Assembly: GCA_013141175.1 (NCBI GenBank)
Contig: JABFRN010000001.1
Coordinates: 2,810,001-2,874,000, forward strand
Direction of reading: 5' to 3'
Length of the DNA: 64,000 nt
Origin: Lysobacter sp.
GTDB taxonomy: Bacteria > Pseudomonadota > Gammaproteobacteria > Xanthomonadales > Xanthomonadaceae
Shown: positions 9,790 to 19,001 of the stretch, in pieces
How the letters are laid out: each line of letters opens with the position of its first letter
Numbering within the stretch: position 1 is the stretch's first letter
Program-made: the position numbers and the translations under genes
Notes under the pieces: generated by a model
Seen by the model: the letters and a program-made list of their open reading frames with translations, nothing else
Databases searched by the model: none
What the model was told of the DNA's origin: nothing

Positions 9790-10173
9790 ATGCCCCGCGA
9801 ACCGATCAATTCCCCCAGCGCGCCCGCCGCCATCGGCCCGTATTCACAAGCCACCCGCGCCAATGGCATGGTGTTCCTGTCCGGGCAGATTCCGCTGGAT
9901 CCGAATTCCGGTCTGATCGTCGAAGGCGATATCTCCGAACAGGCGCGGCAGGCGTTCGCGAATCTGCGCGCGGTCTGCGAAGCTGCTGGCGGTTCGTTCG
10001 ACGACATTGTCCGCGTCGGGCTGTATCTCACCGATCTTTCCGAATTCGCAGCGGTGAACGCGGCGATGGAAGCGGTGTTCGATGCGCCTTATCCCGCACG
10101 CTCGACGATCCAGGTGTCGGCACTGCCGCGCGGCGCTAAATTCGAGGTCGATGCGATCATGGTGCTGCGCTGA
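9790..10173 (+). CDS. ridA: RidA family reactive enamine/imine deaminase
   Basis: A 127-aa YjgF/YER057c/UK114 protein that hydrolyses reactive 2-aminoacrylate-type enamines formed by PLP enzymes. Diagnostic blocks are AIGPYSQATRANGMVFLSGQ near the N-terminus and the active-site arginine in PYPARSTIQVSALPRGAKFEVD. Length is normal. It lies between the spoT REP doublet and recG, the usual order in this family of bacteria. Confidence 0.95.
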   Translation: MPREPINSPSAPAAIGPYSQATRANGMVFLSGQIPLDPNSGLIVEGDISEQARQAFANLRAVCEAAGGSFDDIVRVGLYLTDLSEFAAVNAAMEAVFDAPYPARSTIQVSALPRGAKFEVDAIMVLR

Positions 10174-10203
10174 GCGCATGCCGCCCAGCCTGCGCGGCAG
10201 CGG

Positions 10204-12321
10204 ATGATGTCGAGTCGCGATGCCGATGATGTCGCCGCGCAGCCGCTGACCCGACTCAGCGGTGTCGGCGATGTCGTTGCCGAAAAGCTTGCCGCGCGCG
10301 GGCTGTCGACGCTGCAGGATCTGTGGTTCCATCTGCCGCGCCAATATGAAGATCGCACCGTACTGACTCCGATCCGTGCCCTGCAATCCGGTCTGCCGGC
10401 GCAGGTGGAAGGTACGGTTGAAGCGGCCGAGCGCAGTTTCCGCGGCCGACCGATGCTGCGCGTCGCCATCGGCGACGGTTCGTATTCGACGCTGGTGCTG
10501 CGGTTCTTCCATTTCCGTTCGCAACAGGTCGCGCAATTCGCGCCGGGCTCGCGGGTGCGCGTCTATGGCACGCCGCGCCCGGGACAGCATGGGCTGGAAA
10601 TCGTGCATCCGAGCTATCGCATCCTCGGCGTTGCTGCCGATGCTGGCGATCCCGCATTGAGCGATCGGCTCGATCCGATCTATCCCGCGATCGAAGGCGT
10701 GGGCCCGGCGGTGCTGCGCAAATTGATCGCCCAGGCGCTGCAGCGTTTGCCTGACGAGCGCGCGCTGGAACTCCTGCCGGCCGATGTGCTCCTGCGCGAA
10801 CCGCTTTGCGCAGGGCTGCCGTCGCTGCGCGAGGCGTTGCTGACGTTGCATCGCCCGCCGCAGGGCAGCGATCTGCAGGCGCTGTTGGCGGGCACGCATC
10901 CGGCGCAGCGGCGGCTCGCGCTGGAAGAACTGCTCGCGCATCACCTCAGCCTGCGCAGGCAGCGCATCGCGATGCACGCGCACACAGCCCCTGCGCTGCG
11001 TGGCGGCAAACGCGTGGCGTCGCTGCGCAAGGCGCTGCCGTTCGCATTGACCAAGGCCCAGCAGCGCGTATTCGCCGAGATCCGCGACGACCTCGCCAAG
11101 CCCGTGCCGATGCTGCGACTGGTGCAGGGCGATGTCGGCAGCGGCAAGACCGTGGTTGCGGCGCTGGCGGCGATGCTGGCCATCGAGGAAGGCCGGCAGG
11201 CGGCGCTGATGGCGCCGACCGAGCTGCTCGCCGAACAGCATCTGGCCAATCTGCGCGGCTGGCTTGAACCGCTTGGCGTGCGCGTGGTGTGGCTGGCCGG
11301 CAAGGTCACCGGCAAGGCCCGCGAAGCGGCGCTCGCCGAGATCGCCAGCGGCGCCGCGCAACTGGTCGTCGGCACCCACGCGCTGATGCAGGAAGGCGTG
11401 ACGTTCCGCGACCTTGCGCTCGCCATCGTCGACGAGCAGCACCGCTTCGGCGTGCACCAACGTCTCGCGCTGCGCGACAAGGGCAGCGCCGGTACGAACG
11501 TGCCGCACCAGCTGGTGATGACGGCGACACCGATTCCACGCACCTTGGCGATGGCCGCGTACGCCGACCTTGATGTTTCGGCCATCGACGAACTGCCGCC
11601 GGGACGCACGCCGGTGCAGACGGTGGTGCTGAGCGCTGAACGCCGGCCGGAGTTGATCGAACGCATCCGCAGCGCCTGCGCGGAAGGCCGTCAGGCATAT
11701 TGGGTATGCACGCTGATCGACGACAGCGACGAAGTCGTCGCGCAGGCGGCGCAGAGCACGTTCGAAGCGCTCACCGAACAGATCCCGGAACTGCGGATCG
11801 CGCTCGTGCATGGGCGTATGAAGGCCGGCGAGAAGCAGAAGACGATGGCCGCGTTCAAGGCCGGCGAGGTGCAGCTGCTGGTGGCGACGACGGTGATCGA
11901 AGTCGGCGTGGATGTGCCCAATGCATCGTTGATGATCATCGAGAACGCCGAGCGACTGGGGCTCGCGCAGCTGCATCAGCTGCGCGGCCGGGTCGGGCGC
12001 GGCAGCACGGCGTCGAGCTGCGTGTTGCTCTATCAGGCGCCGCTGTCGCAGATGGCGCGGCAGCGCCTGGCGACGATGCGCGAAACCAACGACGGTTTCG
12101 TCATCGCGGAACGGGATCTGCAGTTGCGCGGGCCGGGCGAATTGCTCGGTACCCGCCAGACCGGCATCGCCGCATTCCGCATCGCCGACCTCGGCCGCGA
12201 CGCTGCGCTGCTGCCGACAGTCCAGCGCATCGGCGAGGCGTTGATGTCGTCATCGCCGGATCTTGCGGAACGCGTCACCGAGCGCTGGATCGGCGGCGCC
12301 GCGCGCTATGCGAGCGCCTGA
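10204..12321 (+). CDS. recG: ATP-dependent DNA helicase RecG
   Basis: A 705-aa branch-migration helicase that remodels stalled replication forks and Holliday junctions. The N-terminal wedge/OB domain starts at about residue 10 (LTRLSGVGDVVAEKLAARGL). The motor has Walker A GDVGSGKTVVAAL, the DEQH box IVDEQHRFGVHQR, motif III VMTATPIPRTL, and the C-terminal QLRGRVGRG block. Start may be 10204 or the adjacent ATG at 10207. It is 30 nt from ridA and runs tail-to-tail with the ArsR gene. Confidence 0.97.
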   Translation: MMSSRDADDVAAQPLTRLSGVGDVVAEKLAARGLSTLQDLWFHLPRQYEDRTVLTPIRALQSGLPAQVEGTVEAAERSFRGRPMLRVAIGDGSYSTLVLRFFHFRSQQVAQFAPGSRVRVYGTPRPGQHGLEIVHPSYRILGVAADAGDPALSDRLDPIYPAIEGVGPAVLRKLIAQALQRLPDERALELLPADVLLREPLCAGLPSLREALLTLHRPPQGSDLQALLAGTHPAQRRLALEELLAHHLSLRRQRIAMHAHTAPALRGGKRVASLRKALPFALTKAQQRVFAEIRDDLAKPVPMLRLVQGDVGSGKTVVAALAAMLAIEEGRQAALMAPTELLAEQHLANLRGWLEPLGVRVVWLAGKVTGKAREAALAEIASGAAQLVVGTHALMQEGVTFRDLALAIVDEQHRFGVHQRLALRDKGSAGTNVPHQLVMTATPIPRTLAMAAYADLDVSAIDELPPGRTPVQTVVLSAERRPELIERIRSACAEGRQAYWVCTLIDDSDEVVAQAAQSTFEALTEQIPELRIALVHGRMKAGEKQKTMAAFKAGEVQLLVATTVIEVGVDVPNASLMIIENAERLGLAQLHQLRGRVGRGSTASSCVLLYQAPLSQMARQRLATMRETNDGFVIAERDLQLRGPGELLGTRQTGIAAFRIADLGRDAALLPTVQRIGEALMSSSPDLAERVTERWIGGAARYASA

Positions 12322-12327
12322 CCGGCG

Positions 12328-12690
12328 TCAGCAGAGGCTGTCATCGTCCTCACCGGACCCTGGGCAATAGATATCGTGCAGGGTCTGGATGAGCTTGTGC
12401 ACCGGTCCCTCGGTGACGGAGTAATAGACGTTCTGCGATTCGCGCCGTGTCCGCACCCAGCCACCCTCGCGCAGCACAGCGAGATGCTGCGATAGCGCCG
12501 ACTGGCTCAGCTCGATTTCGGCGTTGATCTCGCCCACGGTCTTTTCGCTGTCGATCAGCATGCACATCACCCGCAGCCGCTGCGGGTTCGACAACGCCTT
12601 CAGCAGCTCTGCGGCCTGTTCCGCTTGCGCCTGCATCTGTGTGCCCAGCAGCGTCTGGCCCGGTTTCTTGCGCGATGTGGCTGCGGCCAT
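12328..12690 (-). CDS. BigR/SqrR-type ArsR-family persulfide-sensing repressor
   Basis: A 120-aa winged-helix ArsR protein (LLKALSNPQRLRVMCML; recognition helix LSQSALSQHLAVLREGGWV). It lacks the metal-binding CxC motif of ArsR, but has Cys43 in RVMCML and Cys109 in HDIYCPG. These positions match the two cysteines (about 42 and 108) that Xylella/Agrobacterium BigR uses to sense H2S/persulfide. I start at MAAATSRKK (12690), just 2 nt after the rhodanese stop, with GGAGG upstream. It is the second gene of an operon with the rhodanese and probably represses both directions from the shared palindrome at 13121-13146. The sensing chemistry is inferred from the family. Confidence 0.85.
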   Translation of the reverse strand: MAAATSRKKPGQTLLGTQMQAQAEQAAELLKALSNPQRLRVMCMLIDSEKTVGEINAEIELSQSALSQHLAVLREGGWVRTRRESQNVYYSVTEGPVHKLIQTLHDIYCPGSGEDDDSLC

Positions 12691-12692
12691 GA

Positions 12693-13082
12693 TCAGCCGC
12701 CCTCCACGGTGCCGCCGTCCGCAGTCCATTGCAGATAGCCACCGGCCAGCGACAGCGGGTGATCGAAACCCAGCCGCTTGAGCGCTTCGGCCGCCAGCGC
12801 CGAACGTCCCCCGGTGCGGCAGTAGAGGATCACCGGCTCGCGGCGGTGCGACAGGTGCGGGTCGGTCCTGAAGTTCAGGGCGGGGTGGCCGTCGACCTGG
12901 AATTCCAGCACGCCGCGCGGAATGTTCACCGCGCCCGGCAGGTGTCCCGCCGCGAATTCCTCCGGTTCGCGCACATCGACGACCGGGATGCCGCTGGCCT
13001 GCATGGCGAGGAGACGACTGGCATCGATCTCCTCGATCACGGCCCGCGCTTGGGCGACCAGATCCTGGGCGGTGTACGTCAT
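12693..13082 (-). CDS. Single-domain rhodanese-like sulfurtransferase
   Basis: A 129-aa cytoplasmic rhodanese. The active-site loop is CRTGGRSALAAEAL with the persulfide-carrying Cys, and the preceding motif VVDVREPEEFAAGHLPGAVNIP is classic. AGGAG lies 6 nt before the ATG at 13082; the longer frame upstream has no such site. It likely moves sulfane sulfur between SQR products and thiol acceptors, given its place in a BigR-like operon divergent from sqr. Confidence 0.93.
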   Translation of the reverse strand: MTYTAQDLVAQARAVIEEIDASRLLAMQASGIPVVDVREPEEFAAGHLPGAVNIPRGVLEFQVDGHPALNFRTDPHLSHRREPVILYCRTGGRSALAAEALKRLGFDHPLSLAGGYLQWTADGGTVEGG

Positions 13083-13103
13083 GGGCGGCTCCTCGAACGG
13101 TGG

Positions 13104-13132
13104 TTGACAGTCTAGCAAAGTCTAATTAAGAT
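13104..13132 (+). promoter_or_regulatory. Promoter of the sqr operon
   Basis: TTGACA (13104-13109), a 17-nt spacer and TAAGAT (13127-13132). The -10 box lies inside the AT-rich palindrome, so a bound repressor would block RNA polymerase. Transcription would start near 13139, about 42 nt before sqr. Confidence 0.68.
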
Positions 13133-13146
13133 AATTCTAAATTAGA
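13121..13146. promoter_or_regulatory. AT-rich inverted repeat, probable BigR-like operator
   Basis: TCTAATT, 12 nt, AATTAGA: a 7-bp perfect inverted repeat in an otherwise GC-rich region, located between the divergent rhodanese/repressor and sqr operons and overlapping the sqr -10 box. AT-rich palindromes are the known kind of BigR target; binding here is inferred. Confidence 0.7.
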
Positions 13147-13180
13147 AAACAATCAACAATATCGATACCCGGGAGGGGCC

Positions 13181-14452
13181 ATGAGCAGCATCATCGTGAT
13201 CGGAGCGGGTCTTGCAGGAATGAGCGCAGCGTACGAGCTGCGGGACATTCTCGGAAAAGGGCATGAGATCACCGTGATCGGTGATGGCGACAGCTTCAGC
13301 TTCACCCCCTCCAATCCGTGGGTGGCGGTCGGCTGGCGAAAAACCGACGACATCACGCTCAAAGCCGAAGCGCCCCTGGGCAAGAAGGGCATCGGCTTCC
13401 GCAACGATGGCGTCGCACGCATCGAGGCCGATGCCCATCGCGTGCATACCGGCGGCGGTGAAACCCTCGCCTACGACTATCTGTTGATCTGCACCGGGCC
13501 GAAGCTCGCCTTCGACGAAGTGCCCGGCAGCGGTCCGAACGGCGGTCATACGCAATCGGTCTGCACAACGCCGCACGCGCTGCATGCCTGGGAGGCGTAT
13601 CAGGAATTCCTGAAAACGCCAGGCCCGATCGTGGTGGGCGCGATGGCCGGCGCCAGCTGCTTCGGCCCGGCCTACGAATTCGCGATGATCCTCGACGCAG
13701 ATCTGCGCAAACGCAGGCTGCGCGACAAGGTGCCGATGACCTTCGTCACCAGCGAGCCTTACATCGGCCATATGGGCCTCGGTGGTGTCGGCGATTCCAA
13801 AGGCTTGATGGAATCGGAAATGCGCCAGCGCCACATCAAGTGGATCACGAACGCGAAGGTCAAGGATGTGGCCGCCGGCGAGATGCATGTCGTCGAACAC
13901 GACGACAGCGCGCAGCCGGTGAAAGAACATGCGTTGAAGTTCTCCTATTCGATGATGCTGCCTGCGTTCCGTGGCGTGGATGCGGTGGCGGCGGTCGAAG
14001 GCCTGTGCAATCCGCGCGGCTTCGTGCTGGTGGATGCGCACCAGCGCAGCCCGAAATTCCCGAAAATCTTCGCGGCCGGGGTCTGCGTGGCGATTCCGCC
14101 GGTCGAAGTCACACCGATCCCGACCGGTGCGCCCAAGACAGGTTTCATGATCGAGTCCATGGTCACGACCATCGTGCGCAATATCGCAGCCGAGTTGAAA
14201 GGCGCGCCCGCGACGTTCGAGGGCACCTGGAATGCGGTCTGCCTCGCCGATATGGGCGACACCGGCATGGCCTTCGTCGCGCTGCCGCAGATCCCGCCGC
14301 GCAATGTCACCTGGACCAAGGCCGGCAAATGGGTGCATCTGGCCAAGGTCGCGTTCGAGAAATACTTCCTCTACAAGATGCGCAACGGCACCAGCGAGCC
14401 GATCTACGAGAAATACGTGCTCAGCGCCCTCGGCATCGAACGATTGAAATGA
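13181..14452 (+). CDS. sqr: Sulfide:quinone oxidoreductase-like FAD enzyme
   Basis: A 423-aa flavoprotein that oxidises sulfide to sulfane sulfur and reduces quinone at the membrane. The N-terminus IIVIGAGLAGMSAAYEL is the FAD-binding fold. Three cysteines sit where SQRs keep theirs: QSVCTTPHA, GASCFGPAYEF and AAGVCVAIPP; the C-terminal PTGAPKTGFMIESM is also SQR-like. GGGAGG precedes the ATG. First gene of an operon with a DUF2892 protein, an RND pump and an OsmC gene, divergent from a BigR-like repressor. The SQR type (I-VI) is not resolved by reading alone. Confidence 0.9.
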   Translation: MSSIIVIGAGLAGMSAAYELRDILGKGHEITVIGDGDSFSFTPSNPWVAVGWRKTDDITLKAEAPLGKKGIGFRNDGVARIEADAHRVHTGGGETLAYDYLLICTGPKLAFDEVPGSGPNGGHTQSVCTTPHALHAWEAYQEFLKTPGPIVVGAMAGASCFGPAYEFAMILDADLRKRRLRDKVPMTFVTSEPYIGHMGLGGVGDSKGLMESEMRQRHIKWITNAKVKDVAAGEMHVVEHDDSAQPVKEHALKFSYSMMLPAFRGVDAVAAVEGLCNPRGFVLVDAHQRSPKFPKIFAAGVCVAIPPVEVTPIPTGAPKTGFMIESMVTTIVRNIAAELKGAPATFEGTWNAVCLADMGDTGMAFVALPQIPPRNVTWTKAGKWVHLAKVAFEKYFLYKMRNGTSEPIYEKYVLSALGIERLK

Positions 14453-14480
14453 CTTTCCGAATCACTTCTGGAGCATAGAC

Positions 14481-14684
14481 ATGAATCTCGACCGTGCCGT
14501 GATGGCGTTCGCCGGCGTGATGATCCTGATCAGCATCGCGCTGACCCATTTCGTTTCGCCATGGTTCTGGCTGTTCACCGCGTTCATCGGCGTGAACCTG
14601 CTGCAGGCCAGCTTCACCGGATTCTGCCCGGCAGCCATCATTTTCAAGAAATTCGGAGTGGGCGGCGGATGCGCGTTCAAATGA
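14481..14684 (+). CDS. DUF2892 (YgaP-type transmembrane domain) protein
   Basis: A 67-aa protein with two predicted membrane segments (VMAFAGVMILISIALTHF and WLFTAFIGVNLLQASF) and the family ending GFCPAAIIFKKFGV. Such domains are often fused or adjacent to rhodaneses; the conserved Cys in GFCP is thought to relate to sulfur transfer, though function is not established. GGAG precedes the start. Its stop overlaps the next start as ATGA at 14681, so the two genes are translationally coupled. Confidence 0.9.
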   Translation: MNLDRAVMAFAGVMILISIALTHFVSPWFWLFTAFIGVNLLQASFTGFCPAAIIFKKFGVGGGCAFK

Positions 14685-15760
14685 TCCATTCGTTGCGCCT
14701 GTTCGCGGGGGCATCGCTTGTCCTGGCGCTGGCGGCCTGTGGCAGCGACGAAGCCGCGCGCGAAAGCGCGCCGTTGCCGAAGCTGGACACGTTCACCGTG
14801 GCGGTAGGCGACGCGCAGGCGGGCCGCAGTTGGGATGGCGTGGTCGAAGCCGTGCGCGAAGCGGTGCTGTCGGCGCAGACCAGCGGCCGGGTGACTGCGG
14901 TCGATGTCGATGTGAACGATCGGGTTGTCGCCGGACAGACGCTGCTGCGCCTGTCCGTGGTCGAGCAACAGGCGGGCGTGGATGCCGCGCGTGCGCAGCT
15001 GCGCGCGGCGGAGGCCTCCGCAGTCGAAGCCGAACGCAACTACCAGCGTTTCGCATCGCTGGTGAAAGACAACTACGTCTCGCGCGCGCAGCTCGACCAG
15101 GCGCGCGCCGGACGCGATGCCGCGAACGCAGCGCGCGACGCAGCGCGTGCGCAACTGGCATCGGCCGGGCAGGGCGCCGAGTACACCATGGTGCGTGCGC
15201 CTTATGCCGGCATCATCGCGGCGCGCAACGTCGAGCCGGGCGAAGCGGTCGGACCGGGCCAGGCGCTGTTGACGGTCTATGCGCCGGACGATCTGCGCAT
15301 CGAAGTGCGGGTGCCGCAGTCCGATGCCGAGGCGATCCGCGTTCAACCGGGTGCCCGGGTGATCTTCGACGGCGGTGCTTCGATCGATGCGCGCCAAGTG
15401 GTGGTCTACCCCAGCGCCGATCCGCTCAGTCACAGTGTCGCGGTGCGCGTGCTGCTGCCGCCGATGCAGACGCCGGTGGCGCCGGGCACGACCGCAAGGG
15501 TCGTGTTCCCGATCCACGGCAGCGACAAGCTTCTGCGTATTCCCGAAGCCGCGATCGTCCGCCGTGGCGAACTCACCGGCGCATATGTACTGAAAGACGG
15601 CACGCTGACGTTGCGTCAGTTGCGTCTCGGTGCGAGTACCGGCGAGACCGTCGAAGCGCTCGCAGGCCTGCGTCCGGGCGATGTCGTGGCCAGCGATCCG
15701 GAAGCCGCGCTGCAGGCGCTGATCCGCCAGCGCGAAACCAGTGGTGCCGGTCATGGCTGA
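14681..15760 (+). CDS. RND efflux periplasmic adaptor (membrane fusion protein), lipoprotein
   Basis: A 359-aa HlyD/AcrA-type adaptor. The lipobox LVLALAACGS predicts lipid anchoring. The biotinyl-lipoyl half-motifs (SAQTSGRVTAVDVDVNDRVV and APYAGIIAARNVEPGEAV) flank an Ala/Arg-rich alpha-hairpin (about residues 95-165). Start 14681 overlaps the upstream stop as ATGA; an ATG at 14669 is possible. It would link the RND permease to an outer-membrane channel not encoded here. Confidence 0.93.
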   Translation: MIHSLRLFAGASLVLALAACGSDEAARESAPLPKLDTFTVAVGDAQAGRSWDGVVEAVREAVLSAQTSGRVTAVDVDVNDRVVAGQTLLRLSVVEQQAGVDAARAQLRAAEASAVEAERNYQRFASLVKDNYVSRAQLDQARAGRDAANAARDAARAQLASAGQGAEYTMVRAPYAGIIAARNVEPGEAVGPGQALLTVYAPDDLRIEVRVPQSDAEAIRVQPGARVIFDGGASIDARQVVVYPSADPLSHSVAVRVLLPPMQTPVAPGTTARVVFPIHGSDKLLRIPEAAIVRRGELTGAYVLKDGTLTLRQLRLGASTGETVEALAGLRPGDVVASDPEAALQALIRQRETSGAGHG

Positions 15761-18700
15761 AACCGCATCGCCCCGGCTCGGATTCTCCGGTCGCATCGCC
15801 AGGACCTTCCAGGCGAATCCACTGACGCCGATCCTGGCCTTGATGGGCCTGATGCTCGGCCTGGTCGCGGTGCTGATCACGCCGCGCGAGGAAGAGCCGC
15901 AGATCGACGTGACCATGGCCAACGTGTTCGTGCCGTTCCCCGGCGCGAGTGCGCGCGATGTCGAACAACTGGTGAGCTATCCGCTGGAACAGAAACTCTC
16001 GGAGATCGAAGGCGTCAAGCACGTCTACTCGATCAGCCGTCCGGGCATGGCGGTGCTGACGGTGGAATACACCGTCGGCATCGAGCGCCAGCCGGCGATC
16101 GTGCGTCTCTACAACCAGGTCTTTTCAAACGCGGACTGGATGCCGCAGGGCGTCGGCATCGGTCAACCGCTGATCAAGCCGAAGGGCATCGACGATGTGC
16201 CGGTCATGGCGCTCACGCTGTGGTCGGACGATCCGGCGACCGGTATCGAATCACTGGGCGCGGTTGCGCGCACACTGGAAACCGAAATCAAGCGCACGCC
16301 GGGAACGCGCGATGTCTACACCATCGGCGCACCGGATCGGGTGGTCGCGGTGACGCTGGACCCGGCCCGTCTTGCCGCGTTCGGGATGACCGTCGGCGAG
16401 GTCGCACAGTCGCTGCAGGCGGCGAACGTGGTGCAGCACGTCGGCGAACGCGTCGGCGGGAATCTCGCCACGCCGGTGACCGCGGGCCGTTTCCTCGCGA
16501 GCCGCGACGAGGTCGCCGAATTGATCCTCGGCGTGCACGCCGGAAAACCGGTGAAGCTGGCCGATGTCGCCGAGGTGCGCGCAGGCATCGATGTGCCATC
16601 GAGTTATGTCTGGCACGGTGCGCCTGCAGGCATGCCGGGGCCGAAGGCGGGCATCGCGCCCGCGCTCACGATCGCCGTGGCCAAGAAGCCCGGCAGCAAC
16701 GCCGCCGACATCACGGCATCGGTCGCCGAACGCATCGAGCAACTGCGTGGCGAACTCATTCCCGAGGGCATGCACGTCGAAGTCGTTCGCGACTACGGCC
16801 AGACCGCGACCGACAAGGCGCAGAAACTGATCCAGAAGCTGTTCTTCGCGACCATGTCGGTGGTGTTGCTGGTGCTGTTCGCGCTGGGCAAGCGCGAAGC
16901 GGTGGTGGTGGGTGCGGCGGTGGTGCTGACGCTGGCGCTGACCCTGTTCGCATCCTGGGCGATGGGCTTCACGCTCAACCGCGTGTCGCTGTTCGCGCTG
17001 ATCTTCTCGATCGGCATTCTCGTCGACGATGCCATCGTGGTGGTCGAGAACATCCACCGGCACATGGCGCGCGGCGGCAAGACCTTGCGCGAAGCCATCC
17101 CGCCTGCGGTCGACGAAGTGGGCGGCCCGACCATCCTCGCCACGTTCACGGTGATCGCCGCGCTGCTGCCGATGGCCTTCGTCAGCGGCCTGATGGGCCC
17201 CTACATGCGGCCGATCCCGATCAACGCATCGGTGGGCATGGTGCTGTCGCTGGCGATCGCGTTGATCGTGACGCCGTGGCTGTCGCTGAAGCTGCTCAAG
17301 CCGCATGTCGAACATGCCGGAGACAAGGGCCCCAGCCGTCTGCACCGGCTGTTCGGACGGGCCATGACGCCTTTCCTGGACGCCGATGAGAGCGACGGCA
17401 AACGCGCGTCGCGCCGACGCCTCGCGCTGTTCGGCGGGATGGCGGTGCTGGTGGCGCTGGCCGCGAGTCTTGCCGTGGTGCAACTGGTGGTGCTGAAGAT
17501 GCTGCCGTTCGACAACAAATCCGAATTGCAGGTCGTCGTGGACATGCCGGAAGGCAGCACGCTGGAAACCACCAACGCGCTGTTGGCCGACCTGGCCACG
17601 ACCGCGTCGATGTTTCCGGAGGTGCAGAGTTTCCAGGGCTACGCGGGCACGTCGGCACCGATCAATTTCAACGGTCTGGTGCGCCAGTATTTCCTGCGTC
17701 GCGGCGCAAATGTCGGCGATCTGCAGGTGAATCTGGTCGACAAGCATCATCGCGATCGCAAGAGCCACGATATCGCCCGCGCGATGCGGCCGAAGCTGGA
17801 TGCAGTGGGCAAGCGGTATGGTGCTTCGGTGAAAGTGGTCGAAGTGCCGCCCGGTCCGCCGGTGCTGTCGCCGCTGGTGGCGGAAGTCTACGGGCCGGAC
17901 TATGCGCACAGTCGCGACGTGGCGCTGGCGCTGGAGCAGAGGCTGCGCAAGACCGACGGCATCGTCGATATCGATACCACGGTCGAGACGCCATCGCCGC
18001 GAGAAGTGCTGGTGGTGGATCGCGAACGCGCGACACGCCTCGGGATCGCGCAGTCGACCATCGTGAACACACTGGCCGCCGCGGTCGGCGGCTACGACGC
18101 GACCTATGTGCAGGATGGCGCGTCGCGTTATCCGAAGCCGGTGCGGCTGCGCACGCCGATCGCCGAACAGTCAGGACTCGATCGCCTGCTCGCGCTGTCG
18201 GTGAAGGGCGGCCAAGGGCAGGCGGTCGCGCTGTCCGAGGTGGTCAAGGTGGAGCGCACGCCGTGGGACGGCGCGATCCATCACAAGGATCTGCTGCCGG
18301 TGGTGTACGTGATGGGCGATGAAGCCGGGGAACTCGACAGTCCGCTCTACGGCATGTTCGATATCGTCGGGCAGGTGTCCGACAACGAGATCGATGGTCG
18401 AAAACTCGCGCAGTTCTTCATCCGCCAGCCCGCCGAAACCGCCGGTCATGCGATCAAGTGGGACGGCGAGTGGCAGATCACCTACGAAACCTTCCGCGAC
18501 ATGGGCATCGCCTATGCCGCGGGGCTGGTGCTGATCTATCTGCTGATCGTCGCCCAGTTCCGCAGTTACCTGGTGCCGCTGGTGATCATGGCGCCGATCC
18601 CGATGACCGTGATCGGGGTGATGCCGGGCCATGCGTTGCTCGGCGCGCAGTTCACCGCGACCTCGATGATCGGCATGATCGCGCTGGCCGGCATCATCGT

Positions 18701-19001
18701 GCGCAATTCCATTCTGCTGGTGGACTTCATCAACCAGTCGGTCGCGGAAGGTCGGGAGCTGCGCGAGGCGGTGATCGACGCCTGCGCGGTGCGCGCGCAG
18801 CCGATCGTGCTGACCGCCGCTGCGGCGATGCTGGGCGCGTTCTTCATCCTCGACGATCCGATCTTCAACGGGCTCGCGGTGTCGCTGATCTTCGGTATCC
18901 TCGTGAGCACGGTGCTCACGCTGATCGTGATTCCGCTGCTTTATTTCACGCTGTTGCAGTCCAAGGCCCGGCAAGCCGCCGCGCAGGAGTTGACCCCATG
19001 A
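15753..19001 (+). CDS. RND superfamily efflux permease (AcrB/HAE1-type)
   Basis: A 1082-aa proton-driven inner-membrane pump with the family architecture: TM1 followed by a large periplasmic loop, the TM2-6 block including SIGILVDDAIVVVENIHRHM (the conserved DD proton relay in TM4), a second periplasmic loop and the TM8-12 block with MIALAGIIVRNSILLVDFIN. It overlaps the adaptor stop by 8 nt and the OsmC start by ATGA. Substrate is not predictable, but the operon with sqr suggests export of a sulfur-stress-related compound. PREEEPQIDV near the N-terminus is typical of this subgroup, which is not AcrB itself. Confidence 0.93.
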   Translation: MAETASPRLGFSGRIARTFQANPLTPILALMGLMLGLVAVLITPREEEPQIDVTMANVFVPFPGASARDVEQLVSYPLEQKLSEIEGVKHVYSISRPGMAVLTVEYTVGIERQPAIVRLYNQVFSNADWMPQGVGIGQPLIKPKGIDDVPVMALTLWSDDPATGIESLGAVARTLETEIKRTPGTRDVYTIGAPDRVVAVTLDPARLAAFGMTVGEVAQSLQAANVVQHVGERVGGNLATPVTAGRFLASRDEVAELILGVHAGKPVKLADVAEVRAGIDVPSSYVWHGAPAGMPGPKAGIAPALTIAVAKKPGSNAADITASVAERIEQLRGELIPEGMHVEVVRDYGQTATDKAQKLIQKLFFATMSVVLLVLFALGKREAVVVGAAVVLTLALTLFASWAMGFTLNRVSLFALIFSIGILVDDAIVVVENIHRHMARGGKTLREAIPPAVDEVGGPTILATFTVIAALLPMAFVSGLMGPYMRPIPINASVGMVLSLAIALIVTPWLSLKLLKPHVEHAGDKGPSRLHRLFGRAMTPFLDADESDGKRASRRRLALFGGMAVLVALAASLAVVQLVVLKMLPFDNKSELQVVVDMPEGSTLETTNALLADLATTASMFPEVQSFQGYAGTSAPINFNGLVRQYFLRRGANVGDLQVNLVDKHHRDRKSHDIARAMRPKLDAVGKRYGASVKVVEVPPGPPVLSPLVAEVYGPDYAHSRDVALALEQRLRKTDGIVDIDTTVETPSPREVLVVDRERATRLGIAQSTIVNTLAAAVGGYDATYVQDGASRYPKPVRLRTPIAEQSGLDRLLALSVKGGQGQAVALSEVVKVERTPWDGAIHHKDLLPVVYVMGDEAGELDSPLYGMFDIVGQVSDNEIDGRKLAQFFIRQPAETAGHAIKWDGEWQITYETFRDMGIAYAAGLVLIYLLIVAQFRSYLVPLVIMAPIPMTVIGVMPGHALLGAQFTATSMIGMIALAGIIVRNSILLVDFINQSVAEGRELREAVIDACAVRAQPIVLTAAAAMLGAFFILDDPIFNGLAVSLIFGILVSTVLTLIVIPLLYFTLLQSKARQAAAQELTP

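Noticed and set aside
9844-11976. 710-aa antisense frame over ridA and recG
   Set aside because: Shadow frame rich in Arg, His and Gln; both sense genes are clear.
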